Positions 50,842-61,187 of a stretch of DNA of 64,000 nt are shown here, one piece after another. The notes under the pieces are model-generated. The model searched no databases, was not told the origin of the DNA, and was given only the letters and a program-made list of their open reading frames with translations. The position numbers and the translations under genes are program-made. Positions within the stretch are counted from its first letter, which is position 1. Every line of letters begins with the position of its first letter. The DNA comes from Stutzerimonas xanthomarina (GTDB lineage Bacteria; Pseudomonadota; Gammaproteobacteria; Pseudomonadales; Pseudomonadaceae). The DNA lies in contig NZ_RHQM01000006.1 in assembly GCF_003935375.1 (NCBI RefSeq), forward strand, positions 172,880 to 236,879, in the 5' to 3' direction.

Positions 50842-50916
50842 GTCGAAACCCCGGCGCAGTGCGCGCGGGCCCAACATGGAAGCGGCGGCAAACATCCGCC
50901 TTTCAGGAGTGATCGC

Positions 50917-52290
50917 GTGAAGATCATCATTCTCGGCGCCGGCCAGGTCGGCGGTACCCTCGCCGAACACCTCGCCAGCGAAGCCAACGACATCACCGTG
51001 GTCGACACCGACGGCGACCGCCTGCGCGATCTCGGTGATCGCCTGGACATCCGCACCATCCAGGGCCGCGGCTCGTTCCCCACGGTGCTGCGCCAGGCTG
51101 GGGCCGACGACGCCGACATGCTGGTGGCGGTGACCAACAGCGACGAGACCAACATGGTCGCCTGCCAGGTCGCCTACACCCTGTTCCATACGCCGACCAA
51201 GATCGCCCGCGTGCGCGAAGCGGCCTACCTGGTGCGCTCCGGTCTGTTCGCCAACGAGGCGATCCCGGTCGACGTGCTGATCAGCCCTGAACAGGTGGTC
51301 ACCAACTACATCAAGCGCCTGATCGAACATCCCGGCTCGCTGCAGGTGATCGACTTCGCCGAAGGCAAGGCGCAGCTGGTGGCAGTGCGCGCCTACTACG
51401 GTGGGCCACTGGTCGGCCAGGAGCTGCGCCAACTGCGCCGCCACATGCCCAACGTCGATACCCGCGTGGCCGCCATCTTCCGTCGCAACCAGGCCATCCT
51501 GCCCCGTGGCGACACGGTGATCGAGGCCGATGACGAGGTGTTCTTCATCGCCGCCAGGGGCCATATCCGTGCGGTGATGAGCGAAATGCGCCGGCTCGAC
51601 GAGAACTACAAGCGCATCGTCATCGCCGGTGGCGGCCACATCGGCGAGCGGCTGGCCGAAGCGATCGAGAGCCGTTACCAGGTGAAGATCATCGAGATGA
51701 ACCCGGCGCGCTGTCGCTACCTGTCGGACACGCTGGACAGCACGATCATCCTGCAGGGCAGCGCTTCCGACCGCGACCTGCTGGTCGAGGAGAACATCAG
51801 CGAGGCGGACGTGTTCCTCGCGCTGACCAACGACGACGAGGCCAACATCATGTCGTCGCTGCTGGCCAAGCGGCTGGGCGCGCGCAAGGTGATGTGCATC
51901 ATCAACAACCCGGCCTACGTCGATCTGGTTCAGGGTGGCGAGATCGACATCGCCATCAGCCCGCAGCTCGCCACCATCGGTACCCTGCTGACCCACGTAC
52001 GCCGCGGCGACATCGTCAGCGCCCACTCGCTGCGCCGTGGCGCGGCCGAAGCCATCGAGGTGATCGCCCACGGCGATCCGCGTTCGAGCAAGGTGATCGG
52101 GCGCCCCATCGAGCAGATCGCGCTGCCCCCGGGTACCACCATCGGCGCGGTGATTCGCGACGACCAGGTGCTGATCGCCCATGACGACACACGGATCGAG
52201 TCCGGCGACCACGTCATCCTGTTCCTCGTCGACAAGAAGCACATTCGCGACGTCGAGCGCCTGTTCCAGGCCGGCCTGACCTTCTTCTAG
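50917..52290 (+). CDS. trkA: Trk potassium uptake system regulatory protein TrkA
   Basis: A 457-residue cytoplasmic protein that binds NAD(H) and controls the TrkH/TrkG potassium channel. It is a tandem of two RCK units: [18 protein letters not shown] at the start and [18 protein letters not shown] near residue 235, each with a C-terminal TrkA-C part. There is no membrane segment, as expected. TrkH is not in the window. A strong terminator ends the def-to-trkA run. Potassium uptake is the first response to salt stress. Confidence 0.95.
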   Translation: MKIIILGAGQVGGTLAEHLASEANDITVVDTDGDRLRDLGDRLDIRTIQGRGSFPTVLRQAGADDADMLVAVTNSDETNMVACQVAYTLFHTPTKIARVREAAYLVRSGLFANEAIPVDVLISPEQVVTNYIKRLIEHPGSLQVIDFAEGKAQLVAVRAYYGGPLVGQELRQLRRHMPNVDTRVAAIFRRNQAILPRGDTVIEADDEVFFIAARGHIRAVMSEMRRLDENYKRIVIAGGGHIGERLAEAIESRYQVKIIEMNPARCRYLSDTLDSTIILQGSASDRDLLVEENISEADVFLALTNDDEANIMSSLLAKRLGARKVMCIINNPAYVDLVQGGEIDIAISPQLATIGTLLTHVRRGDIVSAHSLRRGAAEAIEVIAHGDPRSSKVIGRPIEQIALPPGTTIGAVIRDDQVLIAHDDTRIESGDHVILFLVDKKHIRDVERLFQAGLTFF

Positions 52291-52310
52291 CGATCATTGC
52301 GGCTGCATGG

Positions 52311-52346
52311 ACGGCCCGCCACTCGGCGGGCCGTTTCGTTTTTTCA
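52311..52346 (+). terminator. Intrinsic terminator after trkA
   Basis: A 10-bp stem, ACGGCCCGCC and GGCGGGCCGT, with loop ACTC, followed by TTCGTTTTTT. It lies 20 bases after the trkA stop. The rest of the 335-base gap to ehuB should hold the ehu promoter; I identified no clear hexamers. Confidence 0.9.
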
Positions 52347-52625
52347 ATTACCCACGACTGCCGGCCCGATCAGCGGAAATAGACGGCATTCCCACCGATC
52401 GCCTCCATTCGATCCCGATGCCCTCCGATTTCCATTTTATGGCCAGCTTTTGTACCCTCCTGGCTTGCCGCCTGTGCGGCCTGACGATTGAGCCAAGCTA
52501 TCGTCGCTCGGTTTCACCGCACCATTCGTCGTCAGAAGAGTCCCTAAATGAGCTCGAGCAATTGCCCCTCCTAGACAAATAACGATCCGATTCCTCGGGT
52601 CTCTACAAGGAACAGGAGAAACTCC

Positions 52626-53483
52626 ATGAGGAAGAGCACCATCCCGACACGCTCCCGCCGGCTGCTGATCGGCTGCGCCGCCCTGGCCAGCATCGGTTTC
52701 GCCAGCCTGACCCAGGCCGATACCCTGGAAGACATCAAGGACAGCAGCAGCGTCCGCATCGGCTACGCCAATGAAACCCCCTTCGCCTACACCGCTCTCG
52801 ACGGCAGCGTCACCGGCGAATCGCCAGAGATCGTGCGCAAGGTGTTCGAGCGCATGCAGATCGACACCATCAAACCGGTACTGACCGAGTGGGGCTCGCT
52901 GATCCCCGGCCTGCGCGCCGGGCGCTTCGACCTCATCGCAGCAGGCATGTACATCACCCCTGAACGCTGCAAGCAGGTGCTGTTCACCGATCCGCACTAC
53001 CGCCTGCTCGACACCCTGCTGGTGGCCGAAGGCAACCCGAAGAACCTGCGCAGCTACGAAGACATCGCCAACAACCCAGACGTGAAGATCGCCATCATGT
53101 CCGGCACCGTGAACCTCGGTTATGCGCGCAAGGCCGGCATCAAGGATTCGCAGATTCTGCAGGTCCCGGATACCACCTCGCAGCTGCAGGCCGTGCGCGG
53201 TGGTCGCGCCGATGCCGCCATCGGCACCCAGCTGACCATGAAGGGGCTGGCGGACAAGGCCGGTGACGATGTCGAGGCCATCGCCGACTTCAAGGACGAT
53301 CCAGCCCGTGCCGGTTACGGCGCGCTGGCCTTCCGTCCGCAGGACAAGGCGCTGCGTGACGCGGTCAATGCCGAACTCAAGCAGTGGCTGGGCAGCGAGG
53401 AGCATCTGAAGACCATCGAGCCGTTCGGCTTCGATCGCTCCAACATCACCGACAAGACTGCCGCCGAACTCTGCGGCGCCTGA
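52626..53483 (+). CDS. ehuB: Ectoine/hydroxyectoine ABC transporter, substrate-binding protein
   Basis: A 285-residue periplasmic protein with a signal peptide (RRLLIGCAALASIGFASLTQA, given here by its core LLIGCAALASIGFA). VRIGYANETPFAYTALDG and GRFDLIAAGMYITPERC with FTDPHY are typical of EhuB. It binds ectoine or hydroxyectoine and hands it to EhuCD. AGGAG precedes ATG 52626. The gene heads an ehuBCDA operon. Ectoine is used as osmoprotectant or carbon source; no degradation genes (eut/doe) follow here, which favours osmoprotection. Confidence 0.85.
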   Translation: MRKSTIPTRSRRLLIGCAALASIGFASLTQADTLEDIKDSSSVRIGYANETPFAYTALDGSVTGESPEIVRKVFERMQIDTIKPVLTEWGSLIPGLRAGRFDLIAAGMYITPERCKQVLFTDPHYRLLDTLLVAEGNPKNLRSYEDIANNPDVKIAIMSGTVNLGYARKAGIKDSQILQVPDTTSQLQAVRGGRADAAIGTQLTMKGLADKAGDDVEAIADFKDDPARAGYGALAFRPQDKALRDAVNAELKQWLGSEEHLKTIEPFGFDRSNITDKTAAELCGA

Positions 53484-53604
53484 AGCCCGTCGGGACGGCT
53501 GGTTGGCGCCGCCGACCCGCTGTCCCGCCTGTGAACGCTGACCAAGGCTGCGCCGCTGTTTGCGCAGCCTCGCTCAGCGCTCCGGAAAACCGGATAGCGC
53601 CATC

Positions 53605-54264
53605 ATGATCGAACTGCTTCCTCTGCTGCTGCAGGGTGCCTGGGTCACCGTGAAGGTGACCTTCTTCGGCTCACTGCTGGCCATCGCCTGCGCGCTGATC
53701 GCCGCGCTGGCCCGGCTTTCGCCAGTGACGCCGTTGCGCTGGCTGGCCATCACCTATATCGAAGTCTTCCGCGGCTCGTCGCTGCTGGTGCAGCTGTTCT
53801 GGCTGTACTTCGTGCTGCCGATGCCACCGTTCAATGTCGAAATGAGCGCCTTCGCCGTGGCCGTGGTCGGTCTGGGTCTGAACATCGGCGCCTATGGGGC
53901 CGAGGTGCTGCGCGGCGCGATCCGCTCGGTACACCAGGGCCAGCACGAAGCCTGTCAGGCGCTGAACATGACGCCGCTGACACGCATGCGCCGAATCATC
54001 CTGCCGCAGGCTTTGCTCGCGGCAATTCCGCCCGGCACCAACCTGCTGATCGAGTTGCTGAAGAACACTTCGCTGGTGTCGCTGATCACCCTGTCGGATC
54101 TGGCCTTCCGCGCCCGCCAGCTGGATCAGGCGACGCTGATGACCATGGAGATCTTCGGCCTGGCGCTGGTGATCTACTTCGTCCTGGCCCAGGCGATCAA
54201 CTTCGGCATGCGCCAGCTGGAACGCCGGCTGGCCCGTGGGCGGATGCGCGGAGGCCTGTCATGA
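53605..54264 (+). CDS. ehuC: Ectoine/hydroxyectoine ABC transporter, permease EhuC
   Basis: A 219-residue inner-membrane permease of the polar amino acid (HisMQ) type. Membrane helices include VTVKVTFFGSLLAIACALIA and FAVAVVGLGLNIGAYGAEVL. The EAA loop that docks the ATPase is in QGQHEACQALNMTPLTRMRR. The start MIELLPLLLQGAW at 53605 is chosen over 53560. It overlaps ehuD by 4 nt and follows ehuB by 121 nt. It is the first permease gene of the operon. Confidence 0.85.
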   Translation: MIELLPLLLQGAWVTVKVTFFGSLLAIACALIAALARLSPVTPLRWLAITYIEVFRGSSLLVQLFWLYFVLPMPPFNVEMSAFAVAVVGLGLNIGAYGAEVLRGAIRSVHQGQHEACQALNMTPLTRMRRIILPQALLAAIPPGTNLLIELLKNTSLVSLITLSDLAFRARQLDQATLMTMEIFGLALVIYFVLAQAINFGMRQLERRLARGRMRGGLS

Positions 54265-54920
54265 ATTTCTTCGACTGGCAGTTCGCCCGCGAGATCCTGC
54301 CGCGCCTGCTGGATGCCTCGCTGACCACCATCGGCATCGCCCTGGCCGGCTTCGCCATCGCCGTGGTGCTCGGCCTGTTCCTCGCCATTGGCCGCCGCAG
54401 CCGCCTGCGCTGGCTATCCTGGCCGATCACCGGGCTGATCGAGTTCATCCGCAGCACACCGCTGCTGATTCAGGTGTACTTCCTTTTCTACGTGTTCCCC
54501 AACTACGGACTCAACCTCAGCGCGATGCAGGCGGGCATCATCGGCATCGCCCTGCACTACGCCTGCTACACCGCCGAGGTGTACCGCGCCGGCCTGGACG
54601 CGGTACCCCGATCGCAATGGGAAGCCGTCACCGCACTGAACATGAAGCCCTGGACCGCCTACCGCGACGTAATCCTGCCGCAGGCGTTGCGTCCGGTGCT
54701 GCCGGCGCTGGGCAACTACCTGATCTCGATCCTCAAGGACACCCCGGTGCTGTCGGCGATCACCGTGGTGGAAATCATGCAGCGAGCCAAGAACATCGGC
54801 TCCGAGAGTTTCCGCTATCTGGAGCCGATCACCATGGTCGGCCTGTTCTTTCTCATTCTCAGCCTCGGCCTCGCCTGGTGCGTGCGCCGTCTGGAAAACC
54901 GCATGGAGCTGGCCCGATGA
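54261..54920 (+). CDS. ehuD: Ectoine/hydroxyectoine ABC transporter, permease EhuD
   Basis: A 219-residue permease paired with EhuC. N-terminal MNFFDWQFAREILPRLLDAS is typical of EhuD, with helices ASLTTIGIALAGFAIAVVLG and FFLILSLGLAWCVRRLENRM near the end. The EAA loop is SQWEAVTALNMKPWTAYRD. Both starts and stops overlap by ATGA (with ehuC and ehuA), so the operon is translated as a unit. The two permeases form one channel in the inner membrane. Confidence 0.87.
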   Translation: MNFFDWQFAREILPRLLDASLTTIGIALAGFAIAVVLGLFLAIGRRSRLRWLSWPITGLIEFIRSTPLLIQVYFLFYVFPNYGLNLSAMQAGIIGIALHYACYTAEVYRAGLDAVPRSQWEAVTALNMKPWTAYRDVILPQALRPVLPALGNYLISILKDTPVLSAITVVEIMQRAKNIGSESFRYLEPITMVGLFFLILSLGLAWCVRRLENRMELAR

Positions 54921-55753
54921 ATACGCCGATGCAGTCCACGGACACCCTGAACCCGACGCCGCAACAACCGGAGCAGGCGCAACCTTTGGTGCGCTTCGCC
55001 GGCGTGACCAAGCGCTACGGTGAACTGACCGTGCTCGACGGGCTCGACCTGCAGATCGAGGAAGGCGAGAAGGTCGCGATCATCGGCCCCAGCGGCTCGG
55101 GCAAATCCACCCTGTTGCGGGTGCTGATGACCCTGGAAGGCATTGACGAAGGCGTGATCGAGGTCGACGGCGAGCCGCTGACGCACATGCCCGACGCCAG
55201 CGGCCAGTTGGTCCCGGCCAATGCCCGTCACCTGCGACGGGTGCGTGGCAAGGTCGGCATGGTGTTCCAGAGCTTCAACCTGTTCCCGCACATGAACGCG
55301 TTGCAGAACGTCATGGAAGCGCCGGTGCAGGTGCTCGGGCTGAGCAAGCGCGAGGCCCGCGAGCGGGCAGAGGAGCTGCTGGCCATGGTCGGCCTGGAAG
55401 ACAAGTTGGAGCACTTCCCGGTGCAGCTCTCCGGCGGCCAGCAACAGCGCGTGGCCATAGCCCGCGCGCTGGCGATGCGGCCGAAGGTGATGCTGTTCGA
55501 CGAAGTGACCTCGGCGCTGGACCCGGAGCTCTGCGGCGAAGTGCTCAATGTCATCCGCCGCCTCGGCGAGGCGCACAATCTGACGATGCTGATGGTGACC
55601 CACCAGATGGGCTTTGCCCGTGAGTTCGCCGATCGGGTGTGCTTCTTCCATCAGGGCCGGATTCACGAACAGGGCAGCCCGGACGAGCTGTTCAACAACC
55701 CGCGCGAGGAACGCACCCGGGAGTTTCTCAGCGCGGTCAACGAGGCCCACTGA
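54917..55753 (+). CDS. ehuA: Ectoine/hydroxyectoine ABC transporter, ATP-binding protein
   Basis: A 278-residue ATPase of the amino acid importer type. Walker A is IIGPSGSGKSTLLRVL, the signature SGGQQQRVAIARAL and Walker B VMLFDEVTSALDPEL, followed by the switch histidine in MLMVTHQMGFA. ATG 54917 overlaps the ehuD stop and is the start I use; a long open frame upstream within ehuD is ignored. It powers EhuCD import of the substrate delivered by EhuB. Confidence 0.88.
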   Translation: MNTPMQSTDTLNPTPQQPEQAQPLVRFAGVTKRYGELTVLDGLDLQIEEGEKVAIIGPSGSGKSTLLRVLMTLEGIDEGVIEVDGEPLTHMPDASGQLVPANARHLRRVRGKVGMVFQSFNLFPHMNALQNVMEAPVQVLGLSKREARERAEELLAMVGLEDKLEHFPVQLSGGQQQRVAIARALAMRPKVMLFDEVTSALDPELCGEVLNVIRRLGEAHNLTMLMVTHQMGFAREFADRVCFFHQGRIHEQGSPDELFNNPREERTREFLSAVNEAH

Positions 55754-55899
55754 GCCGCTTGCAACCCAGCCCACACGAAGACGGCGAAAGCCCCGGCAAC
55801 AGCTAAGACCAATGGCGTATGCTGCCGCTATTGCCCGGCGGCGGCGATGCACTAAAGTGAGGAAACGCCCCGGAGCGCTGCACCGAAAAGGTCTTCAAG

Positions 55900-56217
55900 A
55901 TGCTCGAATCGCTGGAAAAAATGCTTTCCCAAGGCATGGACAATCCGATGCTGCGTTTCGGCCTCGGCAAGGGCTACATGGATGCCGGGCAGCCGGGGCG
56001 GGCGGCGGAGCACCTGCGCCGCTGCGTCGAACTCGATCCGAAATACTCGGCTGCGTGGAAACTGCTGGGCAAGGCGCTGCAGGCCGATGGCGACAAGCCC
56101 GGCGCCCATCAGGCGTGGGAGCGAGGCATTGCCGCGGCGCACGCCCAGGGCGACAAGCAGGCGGAAAAGGAAATGACCGTGTTCCTGCGCCGGCTCGACC
56201 GGCTGACGCCGGACTGA
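55900..56217 (+). CDS. Small tetratricopeptide-repeat protein
   Basis: A 105-residue helical protein. MLRFGLGKGYMDAGQPGRAA and SAAWKLLGKALQADGDKPGA form two TPR units, followed by a basic helix. Such proteins act as adapters, but no partner is known. It ends 7 nt from the converging PilZ gene. It matches the conserved small TPR gene seen near trkA and tag in other pseudomonads, as far as I recall. It is probably cytoplasmic. Confidence 0.75.
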   Translation: MLESLEKMLSQGMDNPMLRFGLGKGYMDAGQPGRAAEHLRRCVELDPKYSAAWKLLGKALQADGDKPGAHQAWERGIAAAHAQGDKQAEKEMTVFLRRLDRLTPD

Positions 56218-56224
56218 CGCGCGC

Positions 56225-56491
56225 TCAGTCCTCGCGCACGAACTGCAGGCCGACCCCTTCGGCATCCACCCGCATCACCACCATTCGCAGTTCCGGCGCC
56301 GGAATCGGCAGGTCCTGGACCTGGCCGGTCACCTCGTCGCCGGGATGCAGCACCACCAGCTCCGGATGCCGGACGTAGACGCCACCATCGGATAGATCAC
56401 GGGTCTGCGCGAAGACCTCGCCAAAGGCCGGATGCGCAATGCGGATGCGGCACTTCATGTTGGTACGCGGATGCTGTCTCTGGTTTTGCAT
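56225..56491 (-). CDS. PilZ domain protein
   Basis: An 88-residue single PilZ domain. The N-terminal RQHPRTNMKCRIRIA holds the RxxxR arginine motif, and RDLSDGGVYVRHPE holds (D/N)xSxxG; both bind cyclic di-GMP. The downstream part is a beta barrel. It lies 33 nt after lpxL in the same direction, so it may be co-expressed. A diguanylate cyclase gene is 6 kb away at 62529, but a link between them is only a suggestion. Confidence 0.9.
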   Translation of the reverse strand: MQNQRQHPRTNMKCRIRIAHPAFGEVFAQTRDLSDGGVYVRHPELVVLHPGDEVTGQVQDLPIPAPELRMVVMRVDAEGVGLQFVRED

Positions 56492-56524
56492 GCGCTCGTC
56501 CCTGTTGTTGTTGTTTGAGCCTGA

Positions 56525-57412
56525 TCAGTACCAGCGCTTCTCGCCGGCGGGGCGTTTCTTGAAGCGCTTCATGGTCCACATGTACTGGCTGGGATAGGCG
56601 CGCACATACTTCTCGATCATTGCGCTCATCGCCGCTACGCCAGTTTCCGCATCTTCGCTGTACATCCCTTCGGGCGCGGCCTCGAGGACGACCTTGTAGC
56701 CCGAACCGTCCTCCAGACGCAACGCATGAAGGAACACCCCAACCGCCTTGCCACCGGCGAGCATGCCGGGCACGAACTTGCTGGTCAGCGCCTGGGTGGC
56801 GAAGAAGGGCACGAAGATGCCACTGCCTTCGCTCGGCTCGGGGTCCGCCGGAATACCGACCGCACCACCGCGCCGAACCTCCTTGATGACGCTGAGAATG
56901 CCTTCCCTGGTCGAGGGCGCGACGCGATTGCCCAGCTGCACACGCTGTTGGCGCAGCAGATCGTCCACCGCCTTCAGTTTCGGCGGTCGGTAGAAGATGA
57001 TCGGCTTGCATTGCGCGCAGTAGAAATGATTGAGCACTTCCCAATTGCCCAGGTGACTGGTGATGCCGACCACGCCCTTGCCCGAGGCCAGCGCCGCTTG
57101 CAGCACGTCCAGGCCTTCGACTTCGCGGACCAGCTTCAGAGTCTTTTCCGCCGGCCAGATCCAGGCGCAGGCGCTTTCGGTGAAGGTCATGCCGGTTTCA
57201 CGCAGGGTGCGGCCGAGCAGGGCGTCGAGTTCCGCCGGGCTCAGCTCGGGGAAGCACTTGTGCAGGTTGATTCGCGCGACGTCCCGCGAGCGGTTCGGCA
57301 GCTTCCACATCAGCCAGCCGATCATCGAGCCCAGGCCCTGGACCATGCGCCAGGGCAGTCGAGCGAACAGTCGCAGGGAGCCGACGACGATGGCACCTTT
57401 GAGCTTTTCCAC
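56525..57412 (-). CDS. lpxL: Lipid A late acyltransferase (lauroyltransferase type)
   Basis: A 295-residue inner-membrane-bound enzyme that adds a secondary acyl chain to lipid A. The catalytic HX4E motif is in ITSHLGNWEVLNHF. An N-terminal membrane segment (LRLFARLPWRMVQGLGSMIG) is followed by GIPADPEPSEGSG. The site matches the PA0011-type HtrB/LpxL gene next to tag in P. aeruginosa. It starts at 57412, with PilZ after it. Acyl-chain specificity cannot be read from the sequence. Confidence 0.88.
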   Translation of the reverse strand: MEKLKGAIVVGSLRLFARLPWRMVQGLGSMIGWLMWKLPNRSRDVARINLHKCFPELSPAELDALLGRTLRETGMTFTESACAWIWPAEKTLKLVREVEGLDVLQAALASGKGVVGITSHLGNWEVLNHFYCAQCKPIIFYRPPKLKAVDDLLRQQRVQLGNRVAPSTREGILSVIKEVRRGGAVGIPADPEPSEGSGIFVPFFATQALTSKFVPGMLAGGKAVGVFLHALRLEDGSGYKVVLEAAPEGMYSEDAETGVAAMSAMIEKYVRAYPSQYMWTMKRFKKRPAGEKRWY

Positions 57413-57504
57413 ACCGCACTCCGAAATTTTCAGGTTGCCTAGTCTACCTGCAACCGTCGCCAGCTTTCAGGCGCAGCGGCGGCAACGACACACATCCTGG
57501 CAGC

Positions 57505-58077
57505 TCAGGCGTGCAGTGTTTCAAGCATCCCGGCCAGCTCGGCGTGGCGCTCGCAATCGGTCAGGTGGTCCATGACCATGCCGCAGGCCTGCATGTAGGC
57601 GTAGCAGATGGTCGGGCCGACGAAGCTGAAGCCGGCCTTCTTAAGCGCGCGGCTCATCGCCTCGGCCTCGGGGGAGACCGCCGGCACCTGATCGATGCGC
57701 TCGAAGCGGTTGATCTTCGGCTCGCCGCCGACGAACGACCAGACGAAACCCACCGGATCCTCCAGCTGCAACCAGGCGCGGGCATTCTGCCGCGCCGCCT
57801 TGAGCTTGAGACGGTTGCGGATGATGCCGGGGTCCAGCATGCGCTCGTCGATCTCGGCATCGCTCATGCGCGCCAGGCGTTCGGCATCGAAACCGAACAG
57901 TACCTGCTGGTAGCGCTCGCGCTTGCGCAACACGGTGATCCAGGAGAGCCCGGCCTGAAAAGCTTCGAGCAAGAGGAATTCGAACAGTACCTGCGGATCG
58001 CGGGCCGGTACGCCCCATTCGCGATCGTGGTAGTCGATGTACAGCGGGTCCGTGCCGCACCAGGCGCAACGTGGCAT
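57505..58077 (-). CDS. tag: DNA-3-methyladenine glycosylase I
   Basis: A 190-residue base-excision-repair enzyme removing 3-methyladenine. [20 protein letters not shown] carries the N-terminal zinc ligands, [20 protein letters not shown] the catalytic glutamate region and [20 protein letters not shown] the C-terminal zinc-side helix. The length is usual. It is divergent from glyQ, with about 107 nt between the two starts. Confidence 0.94.
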   Translation of the reverse strand: MPRCAWCGTDPLYIDYHDREWGVPARDPQVLFEFLLLEAFQAGLSWITVLRKRERYQQVLFGFDAERLARMSDAEIDERMLDPGIIRNRLKLKAARQNARAWLQLEDPVGFVWSFVGGEPKINRFERIDQVPAVSPEAEAMSRALKKAGFSFVGPTICYAYMQACGMVMDHLTDCERHAELAGMLETLHA

Positions 58078-58184
58078 GTGGTCTCCTTGCGCAGGCCTCG
58101 TCCGATGGCCGAAACCATCGCAAGCGCGACCATGCGGGGGGTATACTTCGAGGCTTTCTGTCGAAGCCCAGCACAGGTGAAATT

Positions 58185-59132
58185 TTGAGCCAGACTACGC
58201 CTGCCGTGCGCACCTTCCAAGACCTGATCCTCGCCCTGCAAAGCTACTGGGCCGAGCAGGGTTGCGTGGTCCTGCAGCCCTATGACATGGAAATGGGCGC
58301 CGGTACATTCCACACCGCCACCTTCCTGCGCGCCATTGGTCCCGAGACCTGGAACGCCGCCTATGTTCAGCCTTCGCGCCGCCCGGCCGATGGCCGCTAC
58401 GGCGAAAACCCCAACCGCCTGCAGCACTATTACCAATTCCAGGTGGTGCTCAAGCCCAACCCGGACAACATCCAGGACCTGTACCTGGAGTCGCTGCGTC
58501 GCATCGGCGTCGACACCTCGGTGCACGACGTACGCTTCGTCGAGGACAACTGGGAATCGCCGACCCTCGGTGCCTGGGGCCTGGGCTGGGAAGTCTGGCT
58601 CAACGGCATGGAAGTCACTCAGTTCACCTACTTCCAGCAGGTCGGCGGCGTCGAGTGCTATCCGGTCACCGGCGAGATCACCTACGGTCTCGAGCGCCTG
58701 GCCATGTACCTACAGGGCGTCGACTCGGTCTACGACCTGATCTGGGCCGATGGCCCGTTCGGCACCGTGACCTATGGCGATGTGTTCCACCAGAACGAAG
58801 TGGAGCAGTCGACCTACAACTTCGAGCACGCCAATGTGCCGAAGCTGTTCGAACTCTTCGATTTCTACGAGAGCGAAGCCAACCGGCTGATGGCCGCCGA
58901 GCTGCCGCTGCCGGCCTACGAGATGGTGGTCAAGGCCTCGCACACCTTCAACCTGCTCGATGCCCGTCGCGCCATTTCGGTCACCGCGCGCCAGCAGTAC
59001 ATCCTGCGCGTGCGCAGCCTGGCGCGTTCGATCGCCCAGAGCTACCTGCTGGCCCGGGCCAAACTCGGCTTCCCCATGGCCACCCCCGAACTGCGTGACG
59101 AAATGCTGGCCAAGCTGGAGGCTGCAGAATGA
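58185..59132 (+). CDS. glyQ: Glycine-tRNA ligase alpha subunit (TTG start)
   Basis: A 315-residue class II synthetase subunit of the alpha2beta2 bacterial GlyRS, which holds the glycine and ATP sites. [40 protein letters not shown] and [20 protein letters not shown] are highly conserved. The start is TTG at 58185, 5 nt after AGGTGA; no ATG or GTG gives a conserved N-terminus (next residues [10 protein letters not shown]). It overlaps glyS by ATGA. Location after tag is conserved. Confidence 0.95.
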   Translation: MSQTTPAVRTFQDLILALQSYWAEQGCVVLQPYDMEMGAGTFHTATFLRAIGPETWNAAYVQPSRRPADGRYGENPNRLQHYYQFQVVLKPNPDNIQDLYLESLRRIGVDTSVHDVRFVEDNWESPTLGAWGLGWEVWLNGMEVTQFTYFQQVGGVECYPVTGEITYGLERLAMYLQGVDSVYDLIWADGPFGTVTYGDVFHQNEVEQSTYNFEHANVPKLFELFDFYESEANRLMAAELPLPAYEMVVKASHTFNLLDARRAISVTARQQYILRVRSLARSIAQSYLLARAKLGFPMATPELRDEMLAKLEAAE

Positions 59133-61183
59133 GTGCACTGGATTTTCTCGTCGAACTGGGTACCGAAGAACTCCCACCGAAGGCGCTCGCCAAGCTGGCC
59201 GAAGCCTTCTGCGCCGGTATCGAGAAGGGCCTGAAGGACGCCGGCCTGGGCTTCGTCAAGACGCAGGCCTATGCTGCGCCGCGTCGCCTGGCCGTGCTGG
59301 TCGAACAGCTGGCGACCCAGCAGCCCGATCGCAGCATCAACCTCGACGGCCCGCCGATGCAGGCCGCCTTCGACGCTAACGGCGAGCCGACCCAGGCCGC
59401 CCTGGGCTTTGCCCGCAAGTGCGGCGTCGACCTCGCCGAGATCGATCGCAGCGGGCCGAAGCTCAAGTTCAGCCGTACCATCGAAGGCCAACCGGCTGCC
59501 GAACTGCTGCCGGGTATCGTCGCGACCTCGCTGAACGATCTGCCGATCCCCAAGCGCATGCGCTGGGCCGCACGCAAGGAAGAGTTCGTCCGTCCGACCC
59601 AGTGGCTGGTGATGCTCTTCGGCGAGCAGGTCATCGATTGCGAGATCCTCGCCCAGCGCGCCGGGCGCGAATCCCGCGGCCACCGCTTCCACAGCCCGGG
59701 CCAGGTGCATATTTCCAAGCCTTCCAGCTATCTGGAAGACCTGCGTGGCGCCCATGTGATCGCCGACTTCGCCGAGCGCCGCGAGCTGATCGCCAAGCGC
59801 GTCGAGCAGCTGGCTGCCGAGCAGAACGGTACGGCCATCGTGCCGCCGGCGCTGCTCGATGAAGTGACCGCGCTGGTCGAGTGGCCGGTGCCGCTGGTCT
59901 GCTCGTTCGAGGAACGCTTCCTCGAAGTGCCGCAGGAAGCGCTGATCACCACCATGCAGGACAACCAGAAGTACTTCTGCCTGCTGGACGCCAACGGCAG
60001 GCTGCTGCCGCGCTTCATCACCGTGGCGAATATCGAATCGAAGGACCCGGCGCAGATCGTTTCCGGCAACGAGAAAGTCGTACGCCCGCGCCTGACCGAC
60101 GCCGAGTTCTTCTTCAAGCAGGACAAGAAGCAGAAGCTCGACAGCTTCAACGAACGCCTGAAAAACGTGGTATTCCAGGCCCAGCTCGGCACCGTGTACG
60201 ACAAGGCCGAGCGCGTCTCGCGCCTGGCCGGGCTGATCGCCGAGCGTACCGGCGGCGACAAGCAGCGCGCCGCGCGCGCCGGCCTGCTCTGTAAGTGCGA
60301 CCTGGCCACCGAGATGGTTGGCGAGTTTCCGGAAATGCAGGGCGTTGCCGGTTACTACTACGCGCTCAACGACGGCGAGCCGGAAGACGTGGCGCTGGCG
60401 CTGAACGAGCAGTACATGCCGCGCGGTGCCGGCGGCGAGCTGCCGAGCACACTCACTGGCGCAGCTGTGGCCGTGGCGGACAAGCTCGATACCCTGGTCG
60501 GGATCTTCGGCATCGGCATGCTGCCGACCGGCTCCAAGGACCCCTACGCCCTGCGCCGCGCCGCCCTTGGCGTACTGCGCATCCTCATCGAGAAGCAGCT
60601 GGACCTGAATCTGGTCGAGGCAGTGAACTTCGCCATCGGCCAGTTCGGTACGCAGGTCAAGTCGGCCGGCCTCGCCGATCAGGTCCTGGAGTTCATCTTC
60701 GATCGCCTGCGTGCGCGCTACGAGGACGAGGGCGTCGACGTCGCTGCCTACCTCTCGGTGCGTGCCGTGCAGCCTGGTTCGGCGCTGGACTTCGACCAGC
60801 GCGTGCAGGCCGTGCAGGCGTTCCGCACATTGCCGGAAGCGGCGTCCCTGGCTGCCGCCAACAAGCGCGTCTCCAACCTGCTGAGCAAGTTCGATGCGAA
60901 GCTGCCGGAAGCGGTAGAGCCACGCTGGTTCGACAACGCCACCGAGTTCTCGCTGTACTCGGCGATTCAGCAGGCTGAGCAGGCGGTACAACCGTTGGCC
61001 GCCGCGCGTCAGTACCGCGAAGCGCTGGAGCGTTTGGCGCACCTGCGTGGCCCGGTGGATGCGTTCTTCGAGGCGGTGCTGGTAAATGCCGAAGACGCTT
61101 CGGTACGTGCCAACCGTTATGCCTTGTTGGCCCGGCTGAGAGGACTGTTCCTTGGCGTTGCCGATATTTCCGCACTTGGCTAA
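59129..61183 (+). CDS. glyS: Glycine-tRNA ligase beta subunit
   Basis: A 684-residue subunit that carries tRNA recognition. It begins [20 protein letters not shown], has [19 protein letters not shown] with ALNEQYMP (an HD-like domain), then [20 protein letters not shown], and ends with an anticodon-binding DALR-type helical domain. The length is typical. Its ATG overlaps the glyQ stop, and gmhB begins 4 nt after its stop, so the run is one operon. Confidence 0.96.
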   Translation: MSALDFLVELGTEELPPKALAKLAEAFCAGIEKGLKDAGLGFVKTQAYAAPRRLAVLVEQLATQQPDRSINLDGPPMQAAFDANGEPTQAALGFARKCGVDLAEIDRSGPKLKFSRTIEGQPAAELLPGIVATSLNDLPIPKRMRWAARKEEFVRPTQWLVMLFGEQVIDCEILAQRAGRESRGHRFHSPGQVHISKPSSYLEDLRGAHVIADFAERRELIAKRVEQLAAEQNGTAIVPPALLDEVTALVEWPVPLVCSFEERFLEVPQEALITTMQDNQKYFCLLDANGRLLPRFITVANIESKDPAQIVSGNEKVVRPRLTDAEFFFKQDKKQKLDSFNERLKNVVFQAQLGTVYDKAERVSRLAGLIAERTGGDKQRAARAGLLCKCDLATEMVGEFPEMQGVAGYYYALNDGEPEDVALALNEQYMPRGAGGELPSTLTGAAVAVADKLDTLVGIFGIGMLPTGSKDPYALRRAALGVLRILIEKQLDLNLVEAVNFAIGQFGTQVKSAGLADQVLEFIFDRLRARYEDEGVDVAAYLSVRAVQPGSALDFDQRVQAVQAFRTLPEAASLAAANKRVSNLLSKFDAKLPEAVEPRWFDNATEFSLYSAIQQAEQAVQPLAAARQYREALERLAHLRGPVDAFFEAVLVNAEDASVRANRYALLARLRGLFLGVADISALG

Positions 61184-61187
61184 GCCC

